Positions 52,888-61,920 of a stretch of 64,000 bases of DNA are shown here, in pieces (within the stretch, counting starts at the first letter, position 1; each line of letters begins with the position of its first letter). This DNA comes from Rhizobium sp. NLR16a (lineage in GTDB: Bacteria > Pseudomonadota > Alphaproteobacteria > Rhizobiales > Rhizobiaceae). The position numbers were made by a program, and so were the translations under genes. The stretch covers positions 186,001-250,000 of the forward strand of contig NZ_CP072869.1 in NCBI RefSeq assembly GCF_017948245.1, in the 5' to 3' direction. The notes under the pieces were generated by a model that had not been told where the DNA came from, did no database searches, and saw nothing but the letters and a program-made list of their open reading frames with translations.

Positions 52888-54593
52888 ACCGCGCGGCGCC
52901 CGTCGAGCGCGTAGTCTATTGGATCGGAGTGGCGGCCCTGATCTGGATCGTCATCACCTTCCTGATCCTGCCGCTAGTCGCGTCACTTCATGCGGCCTTT
53001 TTCAAGGACGGCAGCCTGGTGGTCGGCCAGATCGCAAGCGAACTTTCAAGATCACGAAGAGTGCGCGCTGCCCTTTGGAACACGCTTTGGATGACGTCAG
53101 CGACCATGGTTACGGTGACCATTGTCGGGATGTTCCAGGTCGTCGTCCTTGAATATTTTCACGTACGCGGTCGCGCACTCTTGAAAATCGCCTATGCAAC
53201 GCCCCTGGTCTTCGGCGGTGTCGTTGCGGCGGCGGGCTACAACTTCACCTATGGTCCCAGCGGTGCGGTGACACATCTGGTGAAGGCCGCCGTCTCCAGC
53301 CTCCCGCAAGCCTGGTTCATCGGCTGGTTTGGCGTGCTCTTCACGCATACCTTTCTGATGACCAACTTTTACTATCTTTTTCTGCGCGCTGCGATGCGCC
53401 GCGTCGACTACGCAACAATCGAAGCTGCGCGCAGTATGGGTGCCTCGGAATATACGATCCTGTGGCGTGTGGTACTGCCCGCGATCATGCCGACGTTCCT
53501 CGCCGTCACCCTTCTCACCCTTTACACCGCAATCAGCTCTTTCGCCGCCCCTCAGGTGCTGGGCGGTCGCGATTTCCACATGCTGAGCCAGATGGTGCTG
53601 ACCTTGAACAGCCTGCGCCGTCCCGACATGGCCGCCTTACTCGCGCTTATGATGGGACTATGTCTCATGGCGCTTATACTGCTGTCTCAATATTTCGAAG
53701 CGCGCGGCTCCTATGTCGGCGGCGCGAAAGCGACTGCGCCCATCCAGCTACGCAAAATTTGCAGCCCCATCGGCAATGCAGTGCTACATTTGTTTGCCTA
53801 TCTTCTCGTGGCTATCTATACGGTGCCGATCGCGCTTGTCGTACTCTTCTCCTTCGCCCCTGCCGCGAGCATCGGCATCGAAGTGATCCCATCCAGCCTG
53901 ACATTGAAGAACTATACCCGCGTCTTCACCGAAGGCAGCGCCTTTCTTCCGTTTTTCAACTCCATAGTGATGAGCTTTGTCGCGGTATCGGCGGCGCTCG
54001 TCGTTACACTGTTTGCCGTCCCGGTTATTCTTGGCCGCCGCAGTTGGCTGACGCGCCTTCTGGACATCACTTTCTTCCTGCCATGGGTAGTTCCTAGCAT
54101 TCTGCTCGCTGTCGGGCTGATCGTCACCTTTGACTCGCCAAACCCGCTCGTTGGAAACGCAGTCCTCCTCGGCGGCTACTGGCTCCTGCCGATTGGCTAC
54201 GCCATCGTCGCCTTGCCGCTGATGGTGAGGTTCCTGAGGGCCGCCTTCGTAGGAATTGATCCGGCCTATAACGAGGCCGCCCGCTCGATGGGCGCCACCG
54301 GTCTTTATCGCTATCGCCGCATCATTCTGCCGATAGTGGCGCCGACTGTAATCCTCGTCGCCGGGATGGCCTTCAACGATCTCTTGTCAGAATACCCCTT
54401 GTCGGCCTTTCTATACAACGTCAATAACAAGCCGCTGCCGATTGCAATCGTAGACAGCTCGCTGTCTGTCGATCCTGAGCAGGCGGCCCTCAACCTCGTC
54501 TACGTCAATCTGATCATGGTGTTTTCAATGGCGATCATTCTGTTGGCCGAGCGGATCGGCCTTGGCAAAGGTCCAGAAACCACAACATTGTAG
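52884..54593 (+). CDS. ABC transporter permease, two fused permease domains
   Basis: The 569-residue inner membrane protein has about twelve transmembrane segments in two halves, each with an EAA loop: YATIEAARSMGASEYTILWRVVLPAIMPTF near residue 180 and YNEAARSMGATGLYRYRRIILPIVAPTVI near residue 470. Such fusions are typical of FbpB/ThiP and phosphonate-type importers. It completes the importer with the binding protein and ATPase genes upstream, and is followed after 17 bases by the isomerase gene. Confidence 0.9.
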   Translation: MNRAAPVERVVYWIGVAALIWIVITFLILPLVASLHAAFFKDGSLVVGQIASELSRSRRVRAALWNTLWMTSATMVTVTIVGMFQVVVLEYFHVRGRALLKIAYATPLVFGGVVAAAGYNFTYGPSGAVTHLVKAAVSSLPQAWFIGWFGVLFTHTFLMTNFYYLFLRAAMRRVDYATIEAARSMGASEYTILWRVVLPAIMPTFLAVTLLTLYTAISSFAAPQVLGGRDFHMLSQMVLTLNSLRRPDMAALLALMMGLCLMALILLSQYFEARGSYVGGAKATAPIQLRKICSPIGNAVLHLFAYLLVAIYTVPIALVVLFSFAPAASIGIEVIPSSLTLKNYTRVFTEGSAFLPFFNSIVMSFVAVSAALVVTLFAVPVILGRRSWLTRLLDITFFLPWVVPSILLAVGLIVTFDSPNPLVGNAVLLGGYWLLPIGYAIVALPLMVRFLRAAFVGIDPAYNEAARSMGATGLYRYRRIILPIVAPTVILVAGMAFNDLLSEYPLSAFLYNVNNKPLPIAIVDSSLSVDPEQAALNLVYVNLIMVFSMAIILLAERIGLGKGPETTTL

Positions 54594-54610
54594 AACAGGA
54601 GACTGATCCA

Positions 54611-55534
54611 TTGGATACCTGCATCACCGTCTGGCATTGGCCGCACCAGGAGCGTTGGTACGACGAAGGCATTCGCAACTCGCTCACCCTCATTAAGGAA
54701 GCTGGCTTCACACACATCAACTGGAATCCCGACTCCGGCAGTTCGTACTGGCTGGCCGACGCCGAGATCGAGTTTACAAGCAGGATCGTGGCCGATGCTG
54801 GGCTGAAAGTGCACTCGGTTCATGCCAGCAATGGCCGCAATCCTATCACCGAGATCGGCTACAAAAACCCGGGCCCTTTCGCGATGGAGACGCGCAAGGA
54901 CTTCCTGTCGCCGCATGAATGGCAGCGCCGCAGCGGAGTAGAGCTGTTGCGTAACCGTGTCGACTTGGCGGCCGCGTTCCAGTCCCCAAATATTGTTCTG
55001 CACATAGATATCAACGACAACGTCTTCGGCAGCGGAGCCGCCGAACGAGCGTTCTTCGATCCCCTTTACCAGTCTCTCGACGAGATCAGGCCTTACTGCG
55101 TCGAAAAGGGCGTCCAGATTGCCGCGGAAACTCTCCTTTGCGCCAACGCCCAGAATTTCCTCAACCTCTATGATCGATTGTTCGCTCGATACGGCAAGGA
55201 GTTCATCGGCGTCTGCTTCGATTGTGGCCACTGGGAACTGATCGAGCCAGGCAAGCTCAGCGTGCTTGAGCGTTTCGCGGATCGCCTCATCGCTACTCAC
55301 ATTCACGACAATTTCGGAGCAATGGATAACCATCTCTTGCCATTCGACGGACGATTAGATTGGCACACGATCGCCTCGGCGATCGCCGCAACTCCTTATC
55401 AGACCCCGCTCAACTTCGAGACGCCGATGGACCGGTATGGGATTCCAGAATCCGCCTACTATCGCCGCGCTCACAGTGTTGCTGTTAGGCTCGAGGAGAT
55501 GGTCGCCGAGGCGCGCGAGAGGAAAAGCACGTGA
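54611..55534 (+). CDS. Sugar phosphate isomerase/epimerase family TIM-barrel protein
   Basis: The 307-residue AP-endonuclease-2-like TIM barrel shows metal-binding landmarks: KVHSVHASNGRNP (His), QIAAETLLCANAQNF (Glu), FDCGHWELIEPG (Asp, His), ATHIHDNFGAMDNHLLPFDGRLDWHTI (His, Asp), and NFETPMDRYG (Glu), as in xylose isomerase-like or IolE/hydroxypyruvate-isomerase-like enzymes. TTG at 54611 follows ACAGGAGAC. It probably acts on the compound brought in by the transporter encoded directly upstream. Exact reaction unknown. Confidence 0.83.
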   Translation: MDTCITVWHWPHQERWYDEGIRNSLTLIKEAGFTHINWNPDSGSSYWLADAEIEFTSRIVADAGLKVHSVHASNGRNPITEIGYKNPGPFAMETRKDFLSPHEWQRRSGVELLRNRVDLAAAFQSPNIVLHIDINDNVFGSGAAERAFFDPLYQSLDEIRPYCVEKGVQIAAETLLCANAQNFLNLYDRLFARYGKEFIGVCFDCGHWELIEPGKLSVLERFADRLIATHIHDNFGAMDNHLLPFDGRLDWHTIASAIAATPYQTPLNFETPMDRYGIPESAYYRRAHSVAVRLEEMVAEARERKST

Positions 55535-55602
55535 TGGCGAATGCGCTTACCCTCGACATTTCTCCACTATGTCGTGACAAAGGTAGCAGCGTTGACGCTT
55601 AA
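55534..55602 (+). pseudogene. Start of a lost downstream gene
   Basis: An ATG overlapping the isomerase stop (TGATG) opens MANALTLDIS, after which the reading enters the IS1182-type remnant and stops. The coupled start suggests a further operon gene that was cut away by the insertion. Confidence 0.3.
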
Positions 55603-56410
55603 ACAGTTCCGGGGCGGAAGCCGAAATGGGTCTGCTGCCGGTCGAGCCTTGAGAGATAGACGATCGAGTCGTGGACATTGGCCGGCGTAACATGAGCATC
55701 GGTGATGATGGCGAGCTTGCCGTGCACCGTGCGATGATCGAGAGAGAAGAAGCCCTTCGGCTTGCCGTCGCGCACCATATAGTCGCTGTCTGGATCGCTG
55801 CGGGAGACCTTGGTCTTCTTCACCTCCGGCCGGCGTTCCTTGTCCTTCAAGGGCTTCTGGCCGTGCAGCTTGCGTTCGGACTCGATCGCCGCATCCAGAT
55901 CGGCCCAGTAGTCGGCGCGCGGCTTCTCGACCATCGCAAGATCGTATTTGCCCTTGTTGGCATTGGCCTTCAGACGGGGTGCCGTCGACCAGCCCGTGGC
56001 CGATCGCCTGTTCGACGATGTGATCGAAGATGTCCTGGGCAACCGATGTATCCTTGTAACTGCGGCGGTTCTGGGCTGAGCGTCGAGACGTCGAGCATTC
56101 CATCCGTCAGCTTCAACTGCAGAAACCAGCGATAGGCGACATTGACCTCAATCTCGCGCACCAGCTGCCGCTCCGAGCGGATGCCATAGAGATCGAGGAA
56201 CAGCGCCTTGGACATCAAGGTCGGGTCGAGCGGAGGGCGGCCGTTGTCGGGGCAGTAAAGTCCCGCAACACGATCACGAATGAACGAAAAGTCGATAACA
56301 GCGTCGATCTTGCGAAGCAGGTGATCCTTCGGAACCAAGCTGTCGAGCGTCACCATCTCGAGAGCCCTCTGCTGCGGCGCGGGTTTCTTCAACATGTCCG
56401 ACTGAATCAT
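55567..56410 (-). pseudogene. IS1182-type transposase remnant
   Basis: The minus-strand frame from 56410 gives MIQSDMLKKPAPQQRALEMVTLDSLVPKDHLLRKIDAVIDFSFIRD and GLYCPDNGRPPLDPTLMSKALFLDLYGIRSERQLVREIEVN, the IS1182 N-terminal domain. The frame breaks near 56065 and again within VDGTP...LKANANKGKYD, where residues carrying the catalytic T-D are missing. The C-terminal half after HVTPANVHDSIVYLSRLDRQQTHFGF is lost. It is inactive and lies between the isomerase operon and icd. Confidence 0.85.
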
Positions 56411-56450
56411 AAACCCGCAGCCAAGGCCAGGGGTTTGTCAGCAATCTGAC

Positions 56451-56468
56451 GGCGGGGAAATCCCCGCC
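56451..56468 (-). terminator. Terminator hairpin after icd
   Basis: GGCGGGGA and TCCCCGCC form a perfect 8-bp GC-rich stem with a 2-base loop, 29 bases past the icd stop on the minus strand. No long T run follows. Confidence 0.6.
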
Positions 56469-56496
56469 GCTTCGAAGTTATCTTGGAAAGGCCGGC

Positions 56497-57708
56497 TTAC
56501 GCCATGGCCTTCTGCAGGTTCTGGTCGATCTTGTCGAGGAAGGCAGTGGTCGAGAGCCACGGCTGGTCGGGGCCGATCAGCCGCGCCAGGTCCTTGGTCA
56601 TGAAACCGGATTCGACAGTGTCGACGCAGACCTTTTCGAGCGTTGCGGCGAAGCGGGCAAGCTCGGCATTGTCGTCGAGCTTGGCGCGATGCGCCAGGCC
56701 ACGCGTCCAGGCGAAGATCGAGGCGATCGAGTTCGTCGAGGTTTCCTGGCCCTTCTGATGCTGGCGGTAGTGGCGCGTCACCGTGCCGTGGGCAGCTTCG
56801 GCTTCCACCGTCTTGCCGTCGGGGGTGAGCAGTACCGAGGTCATCAGGCCGAGCGAGCCAAAACCCTGGGCGACCGTATCGGACTGGACATCGCCGTCAT
56901 AATTCTTGCAGGCCCAGACATAGCCGCCCGACCACTTCAGCGCAGAGGCGACCATGTCGTCGATCAGGCGGTGTTCGTAGGTGATGCCGGCGTCCTTGAA
57001 CTGGTCCTTGAATTCGGTCTCGTAGACTTCCTCGAAGATGTCCTTGAAGCGGCCGTCATAGGCCTTGAGGATGGTGTTCTTGGTCGACAGATAGACCGGC
57101 CACTTGCGCATCAGGCCGTACATCATCGAGGCGCGGGCAAATTCGCGGATCGATTCGTCGAGATTGTACATGGCCATGGCAACGCCGGCGCCCGGTGCGT
57201 TGAAGACTTCCTTCTCGATGACGGTGCCGTCTTCGCCGACGAACTTGATTGTCAGCTTGCCCTTGCCGGGGAACTTGAAATCGGTGGCGCGGTACTGGTC
57301 GCCGAAGGCGTGGCGGCCGACGACGATCGGCTTGGTCCAGCCGGGAACGAGGCGCGGCACGTTCTTGCAGATGATCGGCTCGCGGAAGATGACGCCGCCG
57401 AGGATGTTGCGGATCGTGCCGTTCGGGCTCTTCCACATTTCCTTGAGGTTGAATTCCTTGACGCGGGCTTCATCCGGCGTGATCGTCGCGCACTTGATGC
57501 CGACGCCGTACTTCTTGATGGCGTTGGCGGCGTCGACAGTGACCTGGTCGTTGGTGGCGTCGCGGTTTTCGACCGAGAGGTCGAAATAGTCGATGTCGAG
57601 GTCGAGATACGGATGGATCAGCTTATCCTTGATGAGCTGCCAGATAATGCGCGTCATTTCATCGCCGTCGAGATCGGCGACGGGATTGGCGACCTTGATC
57701 TTGTTCAT
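56497..57708 (-). CDS. icd: NADP-dependent isocitrate dehydrogenase
   Basis: The enzyme converts isocitrate to 2-oxoglutarate with NADP+ in the TCA cycle. The 403-residue protein is the dimeric, eukaryote-like type typical of rhizobia: [58 protein letters not shown] (substrate Thr, Ser, Asn), RAFGDQYR-type text ([13 protein letters not shown]), [47 protein letters not shown] (metal Asp), and [16 protein letters not shown] (NADP). The ATG at 57708 follows GAGGCA. It is complete and well conserved. It is normally a chromosomal housekeeping gene, so its presence in this region is notable. Confidence 0.95.
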   Translation of the reverse strand: MNKIKVANPVADLDGDEMTRIIWQLIKDKLIHPYLDLDIDYFDLSVENRDATNDQVTVDAANAIKKYGVGIKCATITPDEARVKEFNLKEMWKSPNGTIRNILGGVIFREPIICKNVPRLVPGWTKPIVVGRHAFGDQYRATDFKFPGKGKLTIKFVGEDGTVIEKEVFNAPGAGVAMAMYNLDESIREFARASMMYGLMRKWPVYLSTKNTILKAYDGRFKDIFEEVYETEFKDQFKDAGITYEHRLIDDMVASALKWSGGYVWACKNYDGDVQSDTVAQGFGSLGLMTSVLLTPDGKTVEAEAAHGTVTRHYRQHQKGQETSTNSIASIFAWTRGLAHRAKLDDNAELARFAATLEKVCVDTVESGFMTKDLARLIGPDQPWLSTTAFLDKIDQNLQKAMA

Positions 57709-57894
57709 GTATCTGCCTCGTTCGAGCTTGATGGGCACCGGCGTCCCGGGTGGGTGATGCGATGAGGAGCGCTATAGCATTGTGAACCGGGAACGCAAAG
57801 CTGCAGGGGGCTCGACAATGCATTTTTCCCGCCATTGCCAAGTGCTGGAATTTGGTTGGTGTCCGCCTCGATCTGCCGATCCGGACATCCGACC

Positions 57895-58299
57895 ATGAAG
57901 ACAATCTTCGTTGTTATCGCAAGCCTTATCGCCTTTTCCGGCATCGGCCATGCCACTGACATCATTGATCCCGTGAAGGATATCATCGAGGCAACCAAGA
58001 GCAACTGGGCCGACAATAACAGCGACTGGACCGACATCTTCGATGCGAGCCGGCTTGACCATCTCTACAGTCGCGATTTCGTCGCGAAGTACCAGGCGGC
58101 GGCACAGCTTCCTGCCGTTGCCGTGCGCCGTGTTCTTCAGCGGCGGTTAGACCGTTCACGCCACCTTCGACCTTAAGCGCTTGGGCCGGCCGGCCTCGCA
58201 TGGCTGCGTTCGCCTGCACTCCGACAATGCCGCCCAGTTCTTCTCGCTGGCGCACAGGCTGGCCTCGCCAATACCCGCGTCGTGATCACGCGCTGACCC
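57895..58299 (+). pseudogene. Chimeric pseudogene: secreted-protein start joined to an L,D-transpeptidase end
   Basis: From ATG 57895 the reading is MKTIFVVIASLIAFSGIGHA (signal peptide) and DIIDPVKDIIEATKSNWADNNSDWTDIFDASRLDHLYSRDFVAKYQ, the start of a small exported protein seen in rhizobia. After that, another frame gives PCAVFFSGG, a TAG stop at 58148-58150, then VHATFDLKRLGRPASHGCVRLHSDNAAQFFSLA with the catalytic SHGCVRL of YkuD L,D-transpeptidases, and after one more indel LANTRVVITR and a stop. Two genes were joined by deletion and then decayed. Confidence 0.75.
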
Positions 58300-58322
58300 C
58301 GAATTCGGCAGCTGATCCCGTT

Positions 58323-59045
58323 CTATGCGCTGATCATCCGCTCCAACTCATCCATGTCCGGGACGATGATATGTCGAAAGTTCTCGATGCGAATGACACC
58401 GCTCTTGCGCAGCTTGGTCAACTGGCGGCTGACGGTTTCAAGGGTCAGACCGAGAAAATCGGCGATCTCGGCGCGGGACAGCGGCAGGTCGAAAGAGGTG
58501 GTCGTGGCGGTCTGCGGTTCGGCGTGGGTGGCGATGAGGTGGAGCAGGCTTGCGACCTTCTCCTCGGCGGTGCGCCGGCCGAGCGTCAGCATCCATTCGC
58601 GCGCGGCGTCCAGCTCCTTCAGCGCCTGATCGTACAGGCTGCGCTGCAGCTTCGGCGTCTCCGATATCATGCGGTCGAGCAGGTCGCGGGGGAAGACGCA
58701 GATTTCGGCGTCGGTCGCAGCCTGAGCCGACAGCATGCTTTCGGGCACAAAGGGCCTGCCGACGAAATCGGGGGCGAATTGCAGGCCGACGATCTGCTGG
58801 CGCCCGTCCGGCATCACCTTGCAGAGCTTTACTACCCCGCGCATGATGTTCGAATAGAAAGAGCTTTCCGACCCTTGAGCGATGATCTCGCTGCCGGCAT
58901 CGACCGTGCGGCGCAGCGAGTGGCGGCCGAGCTCTCGGAGTTGGCCGCTCCACAGCGCGCCGCAGACGACGCCGTGCCGCGCTTGGCAGGAAGCGCAAGC
59001 GACGGGAGCGCCGGCGTCGGAAACCTTACTGCGTGCAACGTCCAT
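58323..59045 (-). CDS. fnrN: FnrN-type oxygen-responsive Crp/Fnr regulator
   Basis: FnrN is a 4Fe-4S oxygen sensor that activates microaerobic genes such as fixNOQP. The 240-residue protein has the N-terminal cysteines C17, C20 and C28 (CASCQARHGVVC) and a further C116, in a pattern like FNR. The cyclic-nucleotide-like sensor domain follows, and then a HTH at LSRAEIADFLGLTLETVSRQLTKLRKSG with the E-x-x-S-R contact residues of FNR. The ATG at 59045 follows AAGGG. Two anaeroboxes lie upstream, matching the autoregulation known for rhizobial fnrN. It appears intact. Confidence 0.9.
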   Translation of the reverse strand: MDVARSKVSDAGAPVACASCQARHGVVCGALWSGQLRELGRHSLRRTVDAGSEIIAQGSESSFYSNIMRGVVKLCKVMPDGRQQIVGLQFAPDFVGRPFVPESMLSAQAATDAEICVFPRDLLDRMISETPKLQRSLYDQALKELDAAREWMLTLGRRTAEEKVASLLHLIATHAEPQTATTTSFDLPLSRAEIADFLGLTLETVSRQLTKLRKSGVIRIENFRHIIVPDMDELERMISA

Positions 59046-59168
59046 TTCCTGATCCCTTCGAAATCCGCGTGTGCCGGGTGTCGCTGCGCATGCCGGGCAT
59101 GCTGGGCATACCCTAGACGATTACGCCGCGATTGCGGGTTCGGCTATCCCGATTTCTTTCAGCGCGGC

Positions 59169-59182
59169 TTGATGATTATCAA
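59169..59182. promoter_or_regulatory. Anaerobox upstream of fnrN (proximal)
   Basis: TTGATGATTATCAA matches TTGAT-N4-ATCAA perfectly. It is 124 bases from the fnrN start. Confidence 0.85.
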
Positions 59183-59200
59183 TTTCGCCGGGACCGCGAG

Positions 59201-59214
59201 TTGATCCAGATCAA
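59201..59214. promoter_or_regulatory. Anaerobox upstream of fnrN (distal)
   Basis: TTGATCCAGATCAA matches TTGAT-N4-ATCAA perfectly. Its centre is 32 bases from that of the proximal box, about three helical turns. Confidence 0.85.
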
Positions 59215-59411
59215 AGTTTCGGTGCCATGGCTGTTTTTGGATAGCGCCTGCCTCGACACGAGGCCGTCCCGCACAATCCTTCAAACTTGAACGACGGAGC
59301 AAAGATCTTCCAATGCTGGGCGACGAAGCCGACGACGTCTTTGCGCACGAGCATTTCCCAAATTGCATGCCGGTTACTCGCGACGGGGAAAGGATTCAGG
59401 TCGAAAGGCAT
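59211..59411 (-). pseudogene. 5' fragment of a conserved rhizobial hypothetical gene
   Basis: From ATG 59411 the reading MPFDLNPFPVASNRHAIWEMLVRKDVVGFVAQHW matches the N-terminus of a small conserved protein I recall from rhizobial sugar-catabolic clusters, in which NPFP...RHAIWEMLV is a constant block. After FAPSFKFEGL the expected residues are lost, and it ends at 59211 inside the distal anaerobox. It is truncated. Its original operon is not in the window. Confidence 0.45.
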
Positions 59412-59570
59412 GCGGGTTCCTTCAGCTGGGTCGCACATACTCTCTCTAGCCGGTTTCCAGTTGACAATCCGGTATGTTTGTGCGACGTACGTACGAACAC
59501 GATGCGCGCAGCTGGTGCGGCCCGAAGGCGATCGACGCTGTGTCAGATGACCTCCTGAAGGAACGCGCGG

Positions 59571-60452
59571 ATGACTGTCTACCTAATCGGAATAGACGGC
59601 GGTGGCACCAGCTGCCGTGCTGCAGTCGCCGGTGCGAACGGGAGTATCCTTGCGCGGGCTCAAGCCGGGCCAGCCAACATTCTCTCCGATCCGGATACGG
59701 CCCTCGACAACATTGCCAGTGCGACCCACGCGGCTTTCTACGCAGCTGGAATCAATGCGCGTAGCATCGCCTCGGCGCGTGCAGTACTTGGGGTCGCGGG
59801 CAATAATGTCGGCGAGGCCGTTCACTACGTGAAAAACAGGCTACCCTTCGCCCAGGCGGACATCGAGTCAGACGGGCTGATCGCGCTACAAGGCGCGCTT
59901 GGTGATAAAGACGGAGCCGTCGCCATTTTAGGAACAGGCACGATCTACATTTCCCGCCACCGCGAAACGGTGACCTACGTCGGCGGATGAGGCTTTACTG
60001 TGGGCGACCTCGGCAGCGGCGCTCGTATTGGACATGCGCTTTTGCAAGAAACGCTGCTCGCATATGACGGCATCCACGACATGTCCGCGATGACCGCCTC
60101 CGTCCTTGCGGAATTCAAAAATGACCCACGCAATATCGTCGAGTTTGCGCGGCAGGCAAAGCCCGGCGCCTTCGGCCGCTATGCGCCGCGCGTATTCGAG
60201 CACATGAAACAGGGCGATGCCGTCGCCGCGCGCCTGTTGCAAGAAGCCGCTGTTTCAGTTGACGAAGCACTCGATCGTCTAGTCGCGCAAGGAACGCAGA
60301 AGATTTGCCTGCTCGGGGGATTGGGGCCGCTGTATTCGTCCTGGATCGCTGCACGGCATCAAAGTCTATTGGTAACGCCCGAAGGCGATGCACTGAGCGG
60401 GGCCGTGGCCCTGGCTGTGTCGCGCTTCGGGCATCTGAAAGCGATCGAATGA
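59571..60452 (+). pseudogene. N-acetylglucosamine kinase-like gene with one in-frame UGA
   Basis: BadF/BadG/NagK-type kinase that would phosphorylate GlcNAc or another amino sugar with ATP. The frame begins MTVYLIGIDGGGTSCRAAV (phosphate-1 loop) and continues AILGTGTIYISRHRETVTYVGG-stop-GFTVGDLGSGARIGHALLQE..., ending CLLGGLGPLYSSWIAARHQSLLVTPEGDALSGAVALA. The TGA at 59988-59990 replaces the Trp expected in the GGWG motif, a single TGG to TGA change. The remaining 293 codons are otherwise intact. It overlaps the following GntR gene by 4 bases. Product would be cut at residue 139 unless the UGA is read through. Confidence 0.85.
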
Positions 60453-60985
60453 GCGACAGGCTTGCGGCCATGCTTCCAGTATGGGGCACAGACATCAAGG
60501 GCGCCGGTCCGCTCTATCAAAGGCTTCGCCTGGCGCTTGAAAAGGCGATCGTGTCGGGTAAACTCAAAGAGGGCGACGTTCTTTATCCCGAACGAGACCT
60601 CGCTGAACATGTCCGCGTTAGCCGTGTAACGGTCCGCAAAGCAATCGACCATCTCGTCCAAGAGGGATTTCTGGTTCGCCGGCGCGGCTCAGGAACCTTC
60701 GTAGCCGGATCGGCGGTCCGCGCAGATCAGCCTCCGTCACGCGCGAACCTTTTGACGGGTGGCATTTCCTGGATTGGATCGGGCACGAAAGTCGAGTGCA
60801 TCGAGCGCAGCACGTCCCATCCCGCACCAGAGGAGATGATGTCACTCGGCCTGTCAAGCGACAGTCGCGTCGTGCGCATCACCCATTTGCGGAGCTCGGC
60901 GGGCCAGCCGCTTGCGATTGAACGCATATGCATTTCCTCCGAGTTCCTGCCCGACAAAGGTTTTCGAGGCAAGCAGTCATGGTGA
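60449..60985 (+). pseudogene. GntR-family (HutC type) regulator, truncated UTRA domain
   Basis: The gene starts at ATG 60449 in the ATGA overlap with the kinase gene. The winged HTH reads GPLYQRLRLALEKAIVSGKLKEGDVLYPERDLAEHVRVSRVTVRKAIDHLVQEGFLVRRRGSGTFV. The UTRA ligand domain begins (SLGLSSDSRVVRITHLRSSAGQPLAIERICISSEFLP) but stops at residue 178, about 65 residues short of the family length. Probably the C-terminal part was deleted at about 60975. Partner with an amino sugar kinase suggests a NagR-like role formerly. Confidence 0.78.
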
Positions 60986-61019
60986 TCTTGAATCAAATTT
61001 GCACAGGTTCTCCAATCTT

Positions 61020-61280
61020 ATGGTCGATGTTTTCCGCTCGGAAACCTGCTGGGCTTTAGCTGAGTGGGACCAGCGCGTCATGAAGATAGCAATGCTCTCG
61101 CCGTTTGAACGAACCTGTCTCCATTGGATATCGAGAGGCTGGACTGTGGCTGATATAGCGTTGATCGAGGGAAAGGATACCGCTGAAATTCAGGCGTGCG
61201 TGGAGCGTGCGGTTATTTCGCTCAAAGCCGACTCGGTGGAACAGGCGCTCGAGAAAATAAAGCTCACGCGATCAGACTGA
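61020..61280 (+). CDS. Small protein with LuxR-type (GerE) helix-turn-helix
   Basis: The 86-residue product MVDVFRSETCWALAEWDQRVMKIAMLSPFERTCLHWISRGWTVADIALIEGKDTAEI... has the GerE HTH arrangement: L-S-P-x-E-R-x-C-L-x-W-I-S-x-G-x-T, then A-D-I-A and a helix ending E-R-A. No ligand domain is present. No clear ribosome site is seen. It may be the DNA-binding end of a larger LuxR solo or a free-standing small regulator. Confidence 0.5.
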   Translation: MVDVFRSETCWALAEWDQRVMKIAMLSPFERTCLHWISRGWTVADIALIEGKDTAEIQACVERAVISLKADSVEQALEKIKLTRSD

Positions 61281-61920
61281 TCGCATCATGGTGGAGGGCG
61301 CCGGACGCTTTCACCTTACCTTGCATGCTGCTTGTAAATGCACCGTTTTTGGCGAGGTCAGGCGCAGCAAGGTCGCGCCATCGGTTTTGAAAACACGGAG
61401 ACAATGGCTCCTGCGGTCGGTGCGGAACGTAGCCGAACCGAGGTGGCCAGGAAAGCAAACCAATCCGCGGTTTCCCCGCTGAAAGGTCCCACGCCTTTGA
61501 GGAGCCATGAGCGGGAATTGGCCGGCTCCCGCTGGAGCCTCTCTAAAGTCGCTCGGTCTTTCCCGCACACAGTGCCGCTCCTTCCAGCTCCCATGACCTC
61601 ATGGTCCGATCACCGTCTTTGAATTCGACGGTGAATACAGCGTCTTTCTCTCTGCCGAGATCGATGCCGACGACGACCTTGAGATCGTCCATGAATTCTT
61701 TCCCTGGCCGGCTCATTGGAGGCGGCCTTGCCGTTGGCGTGCCGCTTGCGAGCCGCATGCCGCAAGGGAGGCTTCGCCGCGATCGGGCAGATCATTGCAT
61801 GATCCGACAATTGCCGGCCGCGCCCTTGCAGCCTTTGCTCTTCGCGGCGCGAGGAAGTGTCCGCGAAACGACGGGCAAGGACGGGCAACGAGGGCCGATC
61901 GCCGGGCGATCGGAAATAAA
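61281..61920. other. 640-bp region without a clear gene
   Basis: A 49-codon minus-strand frame from 61692 (MDDLKVVVGIDLGREKDAVFTVEFKDGD...) looks protein-like and might be a small plasmid gene or remnant, but it has no identified family. The rest shows no supported feature. Confidence 0.35.

Noticed and set aside
56689..57765. A 358-codon open frame on the plus strand opposite icd
   Set aside because: It is the mirror of a GC-rich, highly conserved gene on the other strand; it has no ribosome site and no domain.
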